From positions 1 through 43,554 of the forward strand of contig NZ_AVCK01000026.1 in assembly GCF_000747155.1 (NCBI RefSeq): a DNA stretch of 43,554 nucleotides. The letters are read 5' to 3'. The stretch's first letter is position 1, and every line of letters starts with the position of its first letter. The stretch comes from Arenimonas metalli CF5-1 (GTDB lineage: Bacteria; Pseudomonadota; Gammaproteobacteria; Xanthomonadales; Xanthomonadaceae). The position numbers and the translations under genes are program-made. This document shows positions 16,555 to 25,000 of this stretch, piece by piece. The notes under the pieces were generated by a model. It searched no databases, was not told the origin of the DNA, and saw nothing but the letters and a program-made list of their open reading frames with translations.

Positions 16555-16612
16555 CATCGGGACTGAAGTCCCTCCCACAGCGAGCCCTGTGGGAGGGACT
16601 TCAGTCCCGATG
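16555..16612. repeat. REP subfamily B pair, between convergent genes
   Basis: Two perfect 26-base arms (16555-16580 and 16587-16612) are separated by only 6 bases. Here the REPs face in the opposite order to the copy in metX. It lies 4 bases beyond the glutaredoxin-like stop and 8 bases before the stop of the YceI gene on the other strand. Confidence 0.93.
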
Positions 16613-16620
16613 GCCGGAAC

Positions 16621-17166
16621 TTATTTCGAAGGCGCCAGCACCAGCCGCGTCACCACCTTCACCTCGTCCGCGATCACTTCCGTGTCGCTCCAGTCGCCGG
16701 TGCCGACCTCGAACTGCAGGCGCTTGAGCACCGCCTCGCCCGCCAGCACCGGCGCGGCGCCCGCGGTCCAGGTGAAGGTGAGCGGCGCGGGCCGGGTGAT
16801 GCCGCGCAGCGTGAGCTCGCCTTCGGCCACGAAGCGGTTTGCGCCCAGCGCGCGGAACTTCGTGGCGACGTAGCGCGCTTCCGGCCGCGCGACGCTGTCG
16901 AGGAAGGATTCGCCCAGCATCTCGCCGTCGTAGTCGGGGTTGCCGGTGCTGGCGCTGGCCAGGTCGATGCGCACGTCGAAGCGCGCGTTCGCCAGGTCGG
17001 CCGGGTCGAAGCGGATCGCCGGCGTGAACTTCGCGAACCGGCCTTCGAAGGCCTCGCCCTGGTACACGCCTTCGAAACCGAGGCTCGAGCCGGACTGGGC
17101 GCGGTAGTCCGCGGCGTGGGCGCCGGCGGTGGCCAGCAGCAGGGTGAGCAGGAGGGGCAGTCGCAT
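16621..17166 (-). CDS. YceI family periplasmic protein (distal copy)
   Basis: A 181-residue protein with a cleavable signal (LLLTLLLATAGAHA) and a YceI-type lipocalin-like barrel: SSLGFEGVYQGEAFEGRFAKF, RFDVRIDLAS, EMLGESFLDSVARPEARYVATKF and ELTLRGITRPAPLTF. YceI proteins bind polyisoprenoids or related lipids in the periplasm; the ligand here is not known. It starts 2 bases after the cytochrome b561 stop, the last gene of a YceI-b561-YceI operon. The ATG at 17166 begins the signal peptide. Confidence 0.9.
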   Translation of the reverse strand: MRLPLLLTLLLATAGAHAADYRAQSGSSLGFEGVYQGEAFEGRFAKFTPAIRFDPADLANARFDVRIDLASASTGNPDYDGEMLGESFLDSVARPEARYVATKFRALGANRFVAEGELTLRGITRPAPLTFTWTAGAAPVLAGEAVLKRLQFEVGTGDWSDTEVIADEVKVVTRLVLAPSK

Positions 17167-17168
17167 GG

Positions 17169-17759
17169 TCAGGCTCCGGGGGTGTCTTGGGGTTTGGGCG
17201 CGGGCTTGGCCAGCGGCAGCATGCGCGCCAGCGTGCGGTCGCGGTCGACGTAGTGGTGCTTGAGCGCGGCCAGCGCATGCACGCTGACGATCACGGCCAG
17301 CGCGATGAACAGCCACTCGTGCGCGGCCAGCGCGAAATCGCGCAGCGCCGGGTCGCGGTCGCTGAGGCTGGGCAGCTTGAACAGGCCGAACCAGCTCAGG
17401 TTGCGCGGCGGGAAGCCCGACGCCGAGTGGAACAGCCAGCCGCTGAGCGGCATCGCCAGCAGGATCAGGTACAGCACGCCGTGGGTCGCGCTGGCGATCG
17501 CCGCCTGCCAGCGCGGCGTGCCCGCCACCGGCGCGGGCGCGCCGGCGAACAGGCGCCACAGCAGGCGCAGCACGGTCAGGCCCAGCACCGTGAGGCCGAA
17601 GGTCTTGTGCAGCGAGTAAAGCTCGGACTTGGTCGAGGAGTTCGGCAGCTCCTGCATCAGCAGGCCCACGGCGACGAGGCCCAGCACCATCGCCACCGTC
17701 AGCCAGTGGATGCCGAGGCTGATCCAGCCCCAGCGGTCGGCGTCATTCTTGAGCGGCAT
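17169..17759 (-). CDS. Cytochrome b561 family membrane protein
   Basis: A 196-residue inner-membrane protein with four hydrophobic helices. Haem-ligand histidines are visible in SLGIHWLTVAMV (helix 1), SLHKTFGLTVL (helix 2) and in AAHEWLFIALAVIVSVHALAALKHHY (helix 4). It probably moves electrons between quinol and a periplasmic acceptor. It lies between two YceI genes; its start overlaps the upstream YceI reading frame by 17 bases. YceI-b561 pairing is common in Proteobacteria and suggests a quinone-like or isoprenoid ligand handed between them, which is inference. Confidence 0.92.
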   Translation of the reverse strand: MPLKNDADRWGWISLGIHWLTVAMVLGLVAVGLLMQELPNSSTKSELYSLHKTFGLTVLGLTVLRLLWRLFAGAPAPVAGTPRWQAAIASATHGVLYLILLAMPLSGWLFHSASGFPPRNLSWFGLFKLPSLSDRDPALRDFALAAHEWLFIALAVIVSVHALAALKHHYVDRDRTLARMLPLAKPAPKPQDTPGA

Positions 17760-18399
17760 CGTCGTTCTCCCGGTCGGGGGTGGGGGTGGCCTCGTCTTCG
17801 TCTTCGGTCGCGCCGTCGGCGCGGCCGCGGATCGCCTCGGCTTCGATCTGCAGCGTGACCTCAGCGCCGACCAGGCGCTCCCAGGCGGTCATGCCGAAGT
17901 CCTGGCGCACCAGCGTGCCGGTGGCCGAGAAGCCCGCGGTGCGCCTGAAGGTTAGCGGGTGGCGCTTGAGGGCGTTGAGCGTGACGTCCAGTGCGACCTC
18001 GCGCGTGGTGCCGCGCAGGCTGAGTTCGCCGAACACGCGGGCCGTGCCTTCGCCCGTGGGTTCGACGCGGGTGGAGGTGAAGCGTGCCGTTGGCTGCGCG
18101 CCCGCATCGAGGAAGCTGCGGTCGAGCACGCGTTCGCGCCATTCGGCGTCGCCGAGGTCCAGGCTGTCGAGCGGCACGGCCACCGACAGCGTGGCCGTGG
18201 TCCAGTCGTCGGGGTCGAACACCAGCGTGCCTGTGGCGCCGGAAAAGGTGCCGATGGCGCGCGAGAAACCGGCGTGGTCGACCTGGAAGGCGATGCGGGT
18301 GTGCACCGGGTCGAGCTGGTATTCGCGCGCCGCGGCGTCGGCCTGGCTGGCCAGGGCCAGCAGGCACATCCCGGCCAGCGCGATCGTCCCCCTCGGCAT
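17743..18399 (-). CDS. YceI family periplasmic protein (proximal copy)
   Basis: A 218-residue protein. A signal peptide (ALAGMCLLALASQADAA) is followed by a YceI barrel (YQLDPVHTRIAFQVDHAGFSRAIGTFSG, SLDLGDAEWRERVLDRSFLDA, ELSLRGTTREVALDVTLN, SATGTLVRQDFGM) and an unusual acidic tail of about 30 residues rich in Glu and Asp. The ATG at 18399 is preceded by AGGAGA at a good distance, and the -10 TAGACT lies about 38 bases upstream. It shares about the first half of its pattern with the distal copy but is clearly diverged. First gene of the operon. Confidence 0.9.
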   Translation of the reverse strand: MPRGTIALAGMCLLALASQADAAAREYQLDPVHTRIAFQVDHAGFSRAIGTFSGATGTLVFDPDDWTTATLSVAVPLDSLDLGDAEWRERVLDRSFLDAGAQPTARFTSTRVEPTGEGTARVFGELSLRGTTREVALDVTLNALKRHPLTFRRTAGFSATGTLVRQDFGMTAWERLVGAEVTLQIEAEAIRGRADGATEDEDEATPTPDRENDDAAQE

Positions 18400-18435
18400 C
18401 GGCGTTCTCCTACAGCCCGACGGCGGGCCTGGCCG

Positions 18436-18442
18436 TAGTCTA
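18436..18442. promoter_or_regulatory. Shared symmetric -10 element, YceI operon / hybrid kinase
   Basis: TAGTCTA reads TAGTCT on the plus strand and TAGACT on the minus strand. Both downstream genes then have leaders of about 20-31 bases with good ribosome binding sites, which supports the positions. Confidence 0.5.
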
Positions 18443-18467
18443 GGCCGACCCGGTGAATGGAGGGTGC

Positions 18468-20150
18468 ATGGCCCCGGAACCCAATGTTGCGCACGGCGCG
18501 TGCCGCCGATGGTGGCGGCGCGCGCTGTTGCTGCTCGCACTCGCGGCGCTGCCGGCGTTCGCCGCGCCCGGGCCGCAGGTGCTGTCGCTGCAGCGCGTGC
18601 GCGCCGGCGAGGTGCTGTCGCTACCTGCCGATGCGCGCCTGCTCAGGCTGGTGCCCGGCGACGACGCGCTGCGGGTCGTCGTCGGCCCGGGGTCCGGCAC
18701 GGCGCCGGAGCCGCGGCGCATCCGCTTCCAGCTCGAAGGCCACGACCCCGGCTGGATGGAGCCCGAGCCGCTGGGCGAGCGCCTGTTCCGGCGGATCGAG
18801 CCCGGCAGCTACCAGCTGCGCATCGCCTGGGCCGGAGCCGATGGCGACTGGCGCGAACTGCCGCGCGTGGCCGTGTGGGTCGAGCCACCGTGGTGGCAGG
18901 GTCAGTACGCGCTGGCGATGTTCGGCCTGCTGGCGTTGGTGCTGGCGGCGCTGCTTAGCCGCGAGCTGCGCGCCCGCCATCGCCGGCGCGAGGCCTGGCG
19001 CATGACGCGTGCGCGGCAGCAGCTGGCCGAGCAGCATTCCGAGGCCAAGAGCCGCTTCCTCGCCACGCTGGGCCACGAGATCCGCACGCCGATGACCGGC
19101 GTGCTGGGCATGGCCGAGCTGCTGCAGGGCAGTGCGCTCGACGCGCGCCAGCGCGGGCAGGTCGAAGCGATCCAGCGCGCGGGCCAGCACTTGCTGCGCC
19201 TGGTGAACGATGCGCTCGACCTCGCGCGCATCGAGGCCGGGCGGCTGGAACTGGTGGTGGCGCCGTTCCGGCTGCGCCCGCTGCTCGATGAAGTGGCCGA
19301 CCTGCTGCGCCCGCTGGCCGAGGCCAAGGGCCTGCGCTTCCGGCTGGCCTGCGCGCCTTCGCTGCCGGAGGCGCTGTCGGGCGACGCCACGCGCCTGCGG
19401 CAAATACTGTTCAACCTCGGCCACAACGCCATCAAGTTCTGCGATGCCGGCGAAGTCAGCCTGCAGGTCGCGCCGGGCGAGCCCGAGGGTCTCGTGCTGT
19501 CGGTGCACGACAGCGGGCCGGGTCTGGACGCCGAACAGCAGGCGCGCCTGTTCCGGCGCTTCGAGCAGGGTGCGTCGGGCCAGGGCGGCAGCAGCGGCAG
19601 TGGCGGCAGCGGGCTGGGCCTGGCGATCTGCCGCGAGCTGGCCGTGGCGATGGGCGGCGGCATCTCGGTGCAGAGCTCGCCGGGGCAGGGCGCGCGCTTC
19701 CAGGTCAGCCTGCCGCTGCCGGCGGTGCCCGCGCCCGAACCCGACGTGCGCCCGGGGACGCGCGGCACGGCGGTGCGGCGCCTGCTGCTGGTCGAGGACA
19801 ATGCGGTCGTGGCCGAGGTGGTTGCGGCGCTGCTGGAGCAGCAGGGACATCGCGTGCGGCACGTCCCGCACGGCCTCGCCGCACTGGCCGAGCTGGCCAC
19901 CGCGAGCTACGACCTCGCCGTGCTTGATCTCGACCTGCCGGGCATCGACGGCCTGCAGCTGGCGCGGCTGCTGCGCGCCCGCGGCGAAACCCTGCCGCTG
20001 CTCGCGCTCACCGCCCGCGCCGACCCGCAGGCCGAGCCCGAGGCGCGCGCCGCGGGCATGGACGGCTTCCTGCGCAAGCCGGTGACGGGCGAGCTGCTGG
20101 CAGTGGCGATTGCCGCGCTGGAGTCCGCGAGGCTCAGCCCTCGCGGCTGA
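18468..20150 (+). CDS. Hybrid sensor histidine kinase with Y_Y_Y domain
   Basis: About 560 residues. Signal/anchor segment ([17 protein letters not shown]), then a single Y_Y_Y-like domain ([17 protein letters not shown]...[12 protein letters not shown]) at about 80-130. A transmembrane helix lies near 150-170, HisKA has phospho-acceptor His203 in [11 protein letters not shown], and HATPase has the N box LGHNAIKF and G boxes SGPGLD and [10 protein letters not shown]-terminal receiver carries Asp487 in [12 protein letters not shown]. There is no propeller before Y_Y_Y and no DNA-binding output, so it probably signals by phosphotransfer to another protein. The ATG at 18468 follows GGAGG; an upstream in-frame GTG at 18453 is too close to the predicted transcript start. 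The 3' end overlaps hemE (convergent) by 17 bases. Confidence 0.92.
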   Translation: MAPEPNVAHGACRRWWRRALLLLALAALPAFAAPGPQVLSLQRVRAGEVLSLPADARLLRLVPGDDALRVVVGPGSGTAPEPRRIRFQLEGHDPGWMEPEPLGERLFRRIEPGSYQLRIAWAGADGDWRELPRVAVWVEPPWWQGQYALAMFGLLALVLAALLSRELRARHRRREAWRMTRARQQLAEQHSEAKSRFLATLGHEIRTPMTGVLGMAELLQGSALDARQRGQVEAIQRAGQHLLRLVNDALDLARIEAGRLELVVAPFRLRPLLDEVADLLRPLAEAKGLRFRLACAPSLPEALSGDATRLRQILFNLGHNAIKFCDAGEVSLQVAPGEPEGLVLSVHDSGPGLDAEQQARLFRRFEQGASGQGGSSGSGGSGLGLAICRELAVAMGGGISVQSSPGQGARFQVSLPLPAVPAPEPDVRPGTRGTAVRRLLLVEDNAVVAEVVAALLEQQGHRVRHVPHGLAALAELATASYDLAVLDLDLPGIDGLQLARLLRARGETLPLLALTARADPQAEPEARAAGMDGFLRKPVTGELLAVAIAALESARLSPRG

Positions 20151-21204
20151 ACTCGTGGACGGCGTCGACCAGCACGCGCACGTGCTCCGGGTTCATGTCG
20201 GGCGACATGCCGTGGCCGAGGTTGAAGACGTGGCCGTTGCGCGAGCCGCCGTTGGCCGAGGCGTAGTCGTCGAGTGCCCGCTTCACTTCGGTGCGGATGC
20301 CCTCGGGCGACGCGTACAGCGTCGCCGGGTCGAGGTTGCCCTGCAGCGCGACGCGACCGCCGGTGCGGCGGCGGGCTTCGCCCAGCGACACCGTCCAGTC
20401 CACGCCGACGCCCTCGCTGCCGGTGGCGGCCAGGTCTTCGAGGTAGGGCGCGTTGCCCTTGCCGAACAGGATCAGCGGCGTGCGGTCGGCGCCGTCGCCG
20501 CGCGGCAGCTCGGCGGCGATGCGCTGCAGGTAGCGCAGCGAGAATTCGCGGTACACGTGCGGCGCCAGCACGCCGCCCCAGGTGTCGAACACCTGCAGCG
20601 CCTGCGCGCCCGCCGCGCGCTGCGCGGCGAGGTAGGCGATGACCGCATCGGTGGTGACTTCCAGCAGGCGGTGCAGCGCGGCCGGCTCGTTCAGCGCCAT
20701 GGATTTGATGCGCGCGAAGTCCTTGCTGCCGCCGCCTTCCACCATGTAGCAGGCCAGGGTCCACGGGCTGCCGGAGAAGCCGATCAGCGGCACCGCGCCG
20801 TCGAGCTCGCGGCGGATCAGGCTGACCGCGTCCATCACGTAGCGCAGCGAACTGCCCATGTCGGGCACGGCCAGCCTGGCGATGTCGGCCGGCGTGCGCA
20901 CGGGGCGCTCGAACTTCGGGCCCTCGCCGTCGGCGAAGTAAAGGCCCAGGCCCATCGCGTCGGGCACGGTGAGGATGTCGGAGAACAGGATGGCGGCGTC
21001 GAGCGCGTAGCGGCGCAGCGGCTGCAGCGTCACTTCGCAGGCGAGCTCGGGGTTCGTGGCCAGGCCCATGAAGCTGCCGGCCTGGGCCCGGGTGGCGCGG
21101 TACTCCGGCAGGTAGCGGCCGGCCTGGCGCATCAGCCACACCGGCGTGCAGTCCACGGGTTCGCGCCGCAGGGCGCGCAGGAAGCGGTCGTTCTTCAGGG
21201 TCAC
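20134..21204 (-). CDS. hemE: Uroporphyrinogen decarboxylase
   Basis: About 356 residues. It removes four carboxyl groups from uroporphyrinogen III to give coproporphyrinogen III in haem synthesis. Signatures are [68 protein letters not shown] and [17 protein letters not shown]. The GTG at 21204 gives [12 protein letters not shown], matching the usual start of the family; a TTG at 21219 would overlap the upstream WGR stop. It is the last gene of the aroK-aroB-WGR-hemE minus-strand block. Its 3' end overlaps the kinase gene on the other strand. Confidence 0.95.
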   Translation of the reverse strand: MTLKNDRFLRALRREPVDCTPVWLMRQAGRYLPEYRATRAQAGSFMGLATNPELACEVTLQPLRRYALDAAILFSDILTVPDAMGLGLYFADGEGPKFERPVRTPADIARLAVPDMGSSLRYVMDAVSLIRRELDGAVPLIGFSGSPWTLACYMVEGGGSKDFARIKSMALNEPAALHRLLEVTTDAVIAYLAAQRAAGAQALQVFDTWGGVLAPHVYREFSLRYLQRIAAELPRGDGADRTPLILFGKGNAPYLEDLAATGSEGVGVDWTVSLGEARRRTGGRVALQGNLDPATLYASPEGIRTEVKRALDDYASANGGSRNGHVFNLGHGMSPDMNPEHVRVLVDAVHEFSREG

Positions 21205-21215
21205 GGCAGGTCCAG

Positions 21216-21470
21216 TCAACGGGGCGCGTCGGCGCCTTGGGCGAACATCACCAGGAAGCCCTTGCGGACCTGGGCATCGCGGGCTTTCTCGAAGGCGGCC
21301 AGGGCGGCGCCGCGCTCGAGGTACTGTTCGCGCTTGAGCGAGGCCTTGCCGCCGATCTGGCCGGTCTCGCGCAGCAGCGTCCAGCCGCCGAGCAGGTCCT
21401 GCTGGAGCATCAGCTGGACGTACTTCGGCGCTTCGCCGGCAGAGGGCTTTTGCTGCATCAATAGGCGCAT
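21216..21470 (-). CDS. Small stand-alone WGR-domain protein
   Basis: An 84-residue protein that is essentially one WGR domain: [26 protein letters not shown], then [30 protein letters not shown] domains in larger proteins (for example PARP-type enzymes) bind DNA or nucleic acid ends; as a single domain the role is unknown. It lies between aroB and hemE on the same strand, with a REP pair between it and aroB. TAGAAT ends 9 bases before the ATG and there is no ribosome binding site, so the transcript may be nearly leaderless and separate from aroB. Confidence 0.8.
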   Translation of the reverse strand: MRLLMQQKPSAGEAPKYVQLMLQQDLLGGWTLLRETGQIGGKASLKREQYLERGAALAAFEKARDAQVRKGFLVMFAQGADAPR

Positions 21471-21479
21471 AAGGCCGCC

Positions 21480-21485
21480 ATTCTA
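21480..21485 (-). promoter_or_regulatory. -10 hexamer, possible leaderless promoter of the WGR gene
   Basis: Minus-strand TAGAAT lies 9 bases before the ATG at 21470. The REP pair at 21496-21566 is immediately upstream and could insulate it from aroB transcription. Confidence 0.45.
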
Positions 21486-21495
21486 ACCGCAGACC

Positions 21496-21566
21496 CCCTG
21501 TAGGAGGGCCTTCAGGCCCGAAGCCTCTCGGCCAAAAGCTTCGGGCCTGAAGGCCCTCCTACAGGG
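21496..21566. repeat. REP subfamily A pair, between aroB and the WGR gene
   Basis: Two perfect 29-base arms (21496-21524 and 21538-21566), each with a GGGCC-TTCA-GGCCC hairpin and a GTAG tetranucleotide. It sits 8 bases beyond the aroB stop. Confidence 0.93.
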
Positions 21567-21573
21567 AGTCGGG

Positions 21574-22650
21574 TCAGGCTTCGAGGATGGGGAGGATCTC
21601 GGACTCGGGGACATCGGGGACGACCTCGGCCCGGCCCAGGCCGGCCCAGAGGATCAGGCGGATGCGGCCGGAGACGGCCTTCTTGTCCAGCTTCATGCGG
21701 CCCAGCAGCGCCTCGCCCGAGAGCCCGGCGGGCAGGGCCACCGGCAGGTCGAAGCGCTCGAGCAGCGCCGCCAGCCGCGCGGTGTCGGACCAGGGCGCGC
21801 GGCCGAGGTCGGCCGAGAGCCGCGCCGCCAGCACCATGCCGACGGCGACTGCTTCCCCGTGCAGCAGGCCGCCGTAGCCCTGTTCGGTTTCGATGGCGTG
21901 GCCGAAGGTGTGGCCGAAATTGAGCAGCATGCGCTCGCCCTGCTCGGTTTCGTCGCGGGCGACGATGCCGGCCTTGTGACGGCAGCTGGTGGCGATCGCG
22001 TGCGCCAGGGCGTCGGGGTTGCGCGCCATCAGCGCCTCGGCGTTGTCCTCGAGCCAGGCGAAGAATTCGGCGTCGGCGATGGCGCCGTACTTCACCACCT
22101 CGGCCAGGCCGGCGCTGAACTCGCGCTCGCGCAGGGTGTCGAGGGTGGCGGTGTCGGCCAGCACGGCCGCCGGCTGGTGGAAGGCGCCGACCAGGTTCTT
22201 GCCCTGCGGCAGGTCGACCGCGGTCTTGCCGCCGACCGAGGAGTCGACCATGGCCAGCAGGGTGGTGGGCAGCTGCACGAAGCGCACGCCGCGCATCCAG
22301 CAGGCGGCCGCGAAGCCGGCGAGGTCGCCGACCACGCCCCCGCCCAGCGCCACCACGGTGGCGTCGCGGCTGGCGCCCATCGCCGCCAGCGCGGCCATCA
22401 CCTCGGTGAAGCGGGCGAGGGTTTTTTCCTGCTCGCCGGGCGGCAGCACCAGCGCCTGCAGGGTCTTGCCCGCGAGCGCAGCCTGCACGCGCGCGAGGTA
22501 GTGCGGGGCGACGTTGCCATCGGTGACCACCAGCGCGTGCCGGCCGGTGACCAGGGCGGCCAGCGCCTCCGGCTGGTCGAGCAGGCCGCGGCCGATGCGG
22601 ATGGGGTAGCGGCGCGGGCCGAGTTCGACCTCGAGTTCGTGCAGGGTCAT
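21574..22650 (-). CDS. aroB: 3-dehydroquinate synthase
   Basis: A 358-residue NAD- and metal-dependent enzyme of the shikimate pathway that cyclises DAHP to 3-dehydroquinate. Motifs seen: [87 protein letters not shown] and the metal-ligand region [13 protein letters not shown]. The ATG overlaps the aroK stop by one base (TGATG), so the two are translationally coupled, as in many Proteobacteria. Confidence 0.96.
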   Translation of the reverse strand: MTLHELEVELGPRRYPIRIGRGLLDQPEALAALVTGRHALVVTDGNVAPHYLARVQAALAGKTLQALVLPPGEQEKTLARFTEVMAALAAMGASRDATVVALGGGVVGDLAGFAAACWMRGVRFVQLPTTLLAMVDSSVGGKTAVDLPQGKNLVGAFHQPAAVLADTATLDTLREREFSAGLAEVVKYGAIADAEFFAWLEDNAEALMARNPDALAHAIATSCRHKAGIVARDETEQGERMLLNFGHTFGHAIETEQGYGGLLHGEAVAVGMVLAARLSADLGRAPWSDTARLAALLERFDLPVALPAGLSGEALLGRMKLDKKAVSGRIRLILWAGLGRAEVVPDVPESEILPILEA

Positions 22651-23189
22651 CAGGCGGCTTCCGTGCGCTGCCAGCGCTGTTCGAGCAGGGCGCCGAGGCG
22701 TTCGGCGGCGATGGCGACGGTCAGGCCGTCGGCGTCGAAGGCCAGGTCGGCCAGGTCGCGGTAGATCGGGCCGCGCTCGACCGCCAGCGATTCAAGCTTG
22801 GCGCGCTTGTCGCCCACCGCCAGCAGCGGGCGGCTGCGGTCGCGGCCCAGGCGCTCGATCTGCTGCGCCACGCTGACCTGCAGGTGCACCACGAAGCCGC
22901 GCCCGGCCAGCTGCTTGCGGTTGGCCTCGGCCAGCACGGCGCCGCCGCCGGTGGCGATCAGCTGGCCGCGCCCGCGCATCAGCTCGGCGATCAGCGCCGT
23001 CTCGCGGGCGCGGAAGCCGGCCTCGCCCTCGCACTCGAAGATCAGCGGCACCGCGGCGCCGGTGACTTCCTCGAGGCGGTGGTCGCAGTCGACGAAGGCC
23101 AGCCCGAGCCGCGCCGCCAGGCGCTTGCCGATCGAGGTCTTGCCGGCGCCCATCGGGCCGATCAGGACGAGGTTGGGGGCGGGATTCAT
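22650..23189 (-). CDS. aroK: Shikimate kinase
   Basis: A 179-residue ATP-dependent kinase making shikimate 3-phosphate. Walker A is [15 protein letters not shown] at about residues 12-26, followed by VDCDHRLEE, the FRARE arginine segment and IATGGGAV. The ATG at 23189 begins [12 protein letters not shown]. No ribosome binding site precedes it, and an extended -10 (TGCTAGCAT) ends 8 bases upstream, so a leaderless mRNA is likely. It is divergent from an SDR-type gene and heads the aroK-aroB block. Confidence 0.95.
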   Translation of the reverse strand: MNPAPNLVLIGPMGAGKTSIGKRLAARLGLAFVDCDHRLEEVTGAAVPLIFECEGEAGFRARETALIAELMRGRGQLIATGGGAVLAEANRKQLAGRGFVVHLQVSVAQQIERLGRDRSRPLLAVGDKRAKLESLAVERGPIYRDLADLAFDADGLTVAIAAERLGALLEQRWQRTEAA

Positions 23190-23196
23190 GGGACGC

Positions 23197-23208
23197 GATG
23201 CTAGCATC
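23197..23208. promoter_or_regulatory. Palindromic extended -10, aroK / SDR gene
   Basis: GATGCTAGCATC is a perfect 12-base palindrome, so both strands read TGC-TAGCAT, an extended -10 (TGn plus hexamer). The minus-strand start would fall on or next to the aroK ATG; the plus-strand start leaves a leader of about 56 bases before the SDR start. Confidence 0.5.
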
Positions 23209-23269
23209 CCGGCATGAAGGCATCGTCTGGCGACACGCGCGCGATCGACGCGGCGAACGGGGAAACGGC

Positions 23270-24103
23270 GTGAGCGCGGGGACCGTGGTGGTCGCTGGCG
23301 CGGGCGATGTCGGACTGCGCCTCGCGCGGCTCCGGCTGGGGCGCGGCGACGAGGTCATCGGCCTGCGCCGCGGCGAAGGCGAGCCGATCGCCGGCCTGCG
23401 CTGGCTGCGCGCCGACCTGTCCCGCGGCGACGGCCTGGCGGCGCTGCCACGGCGGGTGGCCGCGCTGGTGTTCTGCGCCGCGCCGGATGTTCGCGACGAG
23501 GCCGCTTACCGCGCGCTGTACGTCGACGGCCTCCGCCGCGCCATCGACGCCTGCGATCCGGTACGCGTCGTGTTCGTTTCGTCCACCGCCGTTTACGCCG
23601 AAGACGCCGGCGAGTGGGTGGATGAGGCCACGCCTGCGCGCCCGCCGGCATTCAACGGCCAGGCACTGCTGGCGGCGGAGCAGGTCCTGGCCGCGCGGCC
23701 GCTGGCCACCGCGCTGCGCTGCTCCGGCATCTACGGCCCCGGCCGCGGCGCCCTGCTGCGCAAGGCCCGCGGCGAGCAGCCCGGTGCCCGGCGCTGGACC
23801 AACCGCATCCACGCCGACGACGCGGCCTCGGCGATCTCGCACCTGCTCGACCTCGACGCGCCGCCGCCCCTGCTGCTGGCCAACGACGACCTGCCCGCCC
23901 TGGAGCACGAGGTGCTGGCCTGGCTGCGCGCCCGCCAGGGACTGCCGCCACTGGCCGCGGCCGGCGCGGACCCGGACGCGGACGCGGGCCCGGCCACGGG
24001 CCGCCGGGTCGCCAACGCCCGGCTGCGCGCCACCGGCTGGACGCCGGCCTTCCCGGACTACCGTTCCGGCTATTCCAGCCTGCTGGCGGGGACGGGCGTA
24101 TAG
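23270..24103 (+). CDS. SDR / NAD-dependent epimerase-like protein
   Basis: A 277-residue protein with an N-terminal Rossmann motif (TVVVAGAGDVGLRLA), the core VVFVSSTAVYAEDAGEWVDE and a substrate-side region RCSGIYGPGR. The usual YxxxK catalytic pair of the extended SDR family is not found: the expected place reads FNGQALLAAEQ. This resembles YeeZ-like proteins, whose role is poorly known. The GTG at 23270 is preferred with GGGGAAA just upstream; longer N-termini in the same frame look non-native. The C-terminus is Ala/Asp-rich. The stop codon overlaps the predicted -10 of the dodecin gene. Confidence 0.8.
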   Translation: MSAGTVVVAGAGDVGLRLARLRLGRGDEVIGLRRGEGEPIAGLRWLRADLSRGDGLAALPRRVAALVFCAAPDVRDEAAYRALYVDGLRRAIDACDPVRVVFVSSTAVYAEDAGEWVDEATPARPPAFNGQALLAAEQVLAARPLATALRCSGIYGPGRGALLRKARGEQPGARRWTNRIHADDAASAISHLLDLDAPPPLLLANDDLPALEHEVLAWLRARQGLPPLAAAGADPDADAGPATGRRVANARLRATGWTPAFPDYRSGYSSLLAGTGV

Positions 24104-24104
24104 T
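24099..24104 (+). promoter_or_regulatory. -10 box of the dodecin gene
   Basis: TATAGT overlaps the stop codon of the SDR gene and lies about 37 bases before the dodecin ATG. No clear -35 is seen. Confidence 0.45.
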
Positions 24105-24140
24105 CCTTTGGCCCACTCCCGGGCAGGAAAGGAGCGCGTC

Positions 24141-24347
24141 ATGGCTACCGTCACCAAGGTGATCGAAGTGTCCTCCTCGTCCAAGAAAGGCATCGAGGAT
24201 GCCGTGCAGTCCGGCCTGAAGAAGGTCGGCAAGAGCGTGAAGAACATCCAGGGCGCCTGGGTCAACGACATCAAGGTCGTCTGCAACGAGGACGGCAGCG
24301 TCGCCGAGTGGCGCGTGAACATGCGGGTGAGCTTCATCGTCACCTGA
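24141..24347 (+). CDS. Dodecin flavoprotein
   Basis: A 68-residue protein with the dodecin pattern: [43 protein letters not shown], an acidic turn and [11 protein letters not shown]. Dodecins form hollow dodecamers that store and buffer riboflavin or FMN in the cytosol. AAAGGAG precedes the ATG by 7 bases. It sits upstream of pdxH, an FMN enzyme, which fits a flavin theme although the two appear to have separate promoters. Confidence 0.93.
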   Translation: MATVTKVIEVSSSSKKGIEDAVQSGLKKVGKSVKNIQGAWVNDIKVVCNEDGSVAEWRVNMRVSFIVT

Positions 24348-24379
24348 GGCGCGGGGTGCATGCGGGGCGCCTTCGGAGC

Positions 24380-24385
24380 GACAAT
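24380..24385 (+). promoter_or_regulatory. -10 box of the pdxH operon
   Basis: GACAAT is followed by GAGGAT and the pdxH ATG at 24407, giving a leader of about 15 bases with a usable ribosome binding site. Confidence 0.35.
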
Positions 24386-24406
24386 GGCGCAAACGAGGAT
24401 CCCCGC

Positions 24407-25000
24407 ATGACCGACCTGTACGCCGAAGCCCTGGACACCTTCGCCACCCTGCTGGCGGAGGCCACCGCCGGGGGCGACCCGGAACCGACCGCGATGACCG
24501 TCGCCACCTGCGACGCACACGGGCGGCCGTCGGCGCGCACGGTGCTGCTGAAGGCCTTCGACGCCCGCGGCTTCGTGTTCTACACCAACTACGACAGCCG
24601 CAAGGGCCAGCAGCTGGCGGCCAATCCGCAGGCGGCGCTGCTGTTCCTGTGGAAGCAGCTGCGCGAGCAGGTGCAGGTGAAGATCGAGGGCACGGTGGAG
24701 CCGGTGGACCTGGCCGAGGCCGACGCCTACTTCGCCTCGCGGCCGCGGCCGAGCCAGATCGGCGCCTGGGCTTCGCTGCAGTCGCAGACGCTGTCGTCGC
24801 GCGAGCTGTTCGAGGCGCGCATCGATGCCTTCGAGAAGAAGTTCGAAGGCGTGGACGTGCCGCGCCCGCCTCACTGGTCCGGTTTCCGCGTGGTGCCGGA
24901 GCGCCTCGAGTTCTGGTACGGCGCGAAGTACCGCCTGCACGAGCGCCACCACTACGAGCGCGTGGACGGCCAGTGGCGCAAGCGGATGCTGTTCCCGTGA
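24407..25000 (+). CDS. pdxH: Pyridoxamine/pyridoxine 5'-phosphate oxidase
   Basis: A 197-residue FMN enzyme that oxidises PNP or PMP to pyridoxal 5'-phosphate. Typical segments: [40 protein letters not shown] (FMN site), [36 protein letters not shown], the [17 protein letters not shown] signature and the C-terminal [10 protein letters not shown]...W.K.MLFP. The ATG at 24407 follows GAGGAT at 6 bases. It overlaps the BtuF-like gene by four bases (GTGA). Confidence 0.96.
   Translation: MTDLYAEALDTFATLLAEATAGGDPEPTAMTVATCDAHGRPSARTVLLKAFDARGFVFYTNYDSRKGQQLAANPQAALLFLWKQLREQVQVKIEGTVEPVDLAEADAYFASRPRPSQIGAWASLQSQTLSSRELFEARIDAFEKKFEGVDVPRPPHWSGFRVVPERLEFWYGAKYRLHERHHYERVDGQWRKRMLFP

Noticed and set aside
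18400-18540. Longer N-terminus of the proximal YceI protein
   Set aside because: The extra residues overlap the predicted promoter, and a good ribosome binding site sits before 18399.
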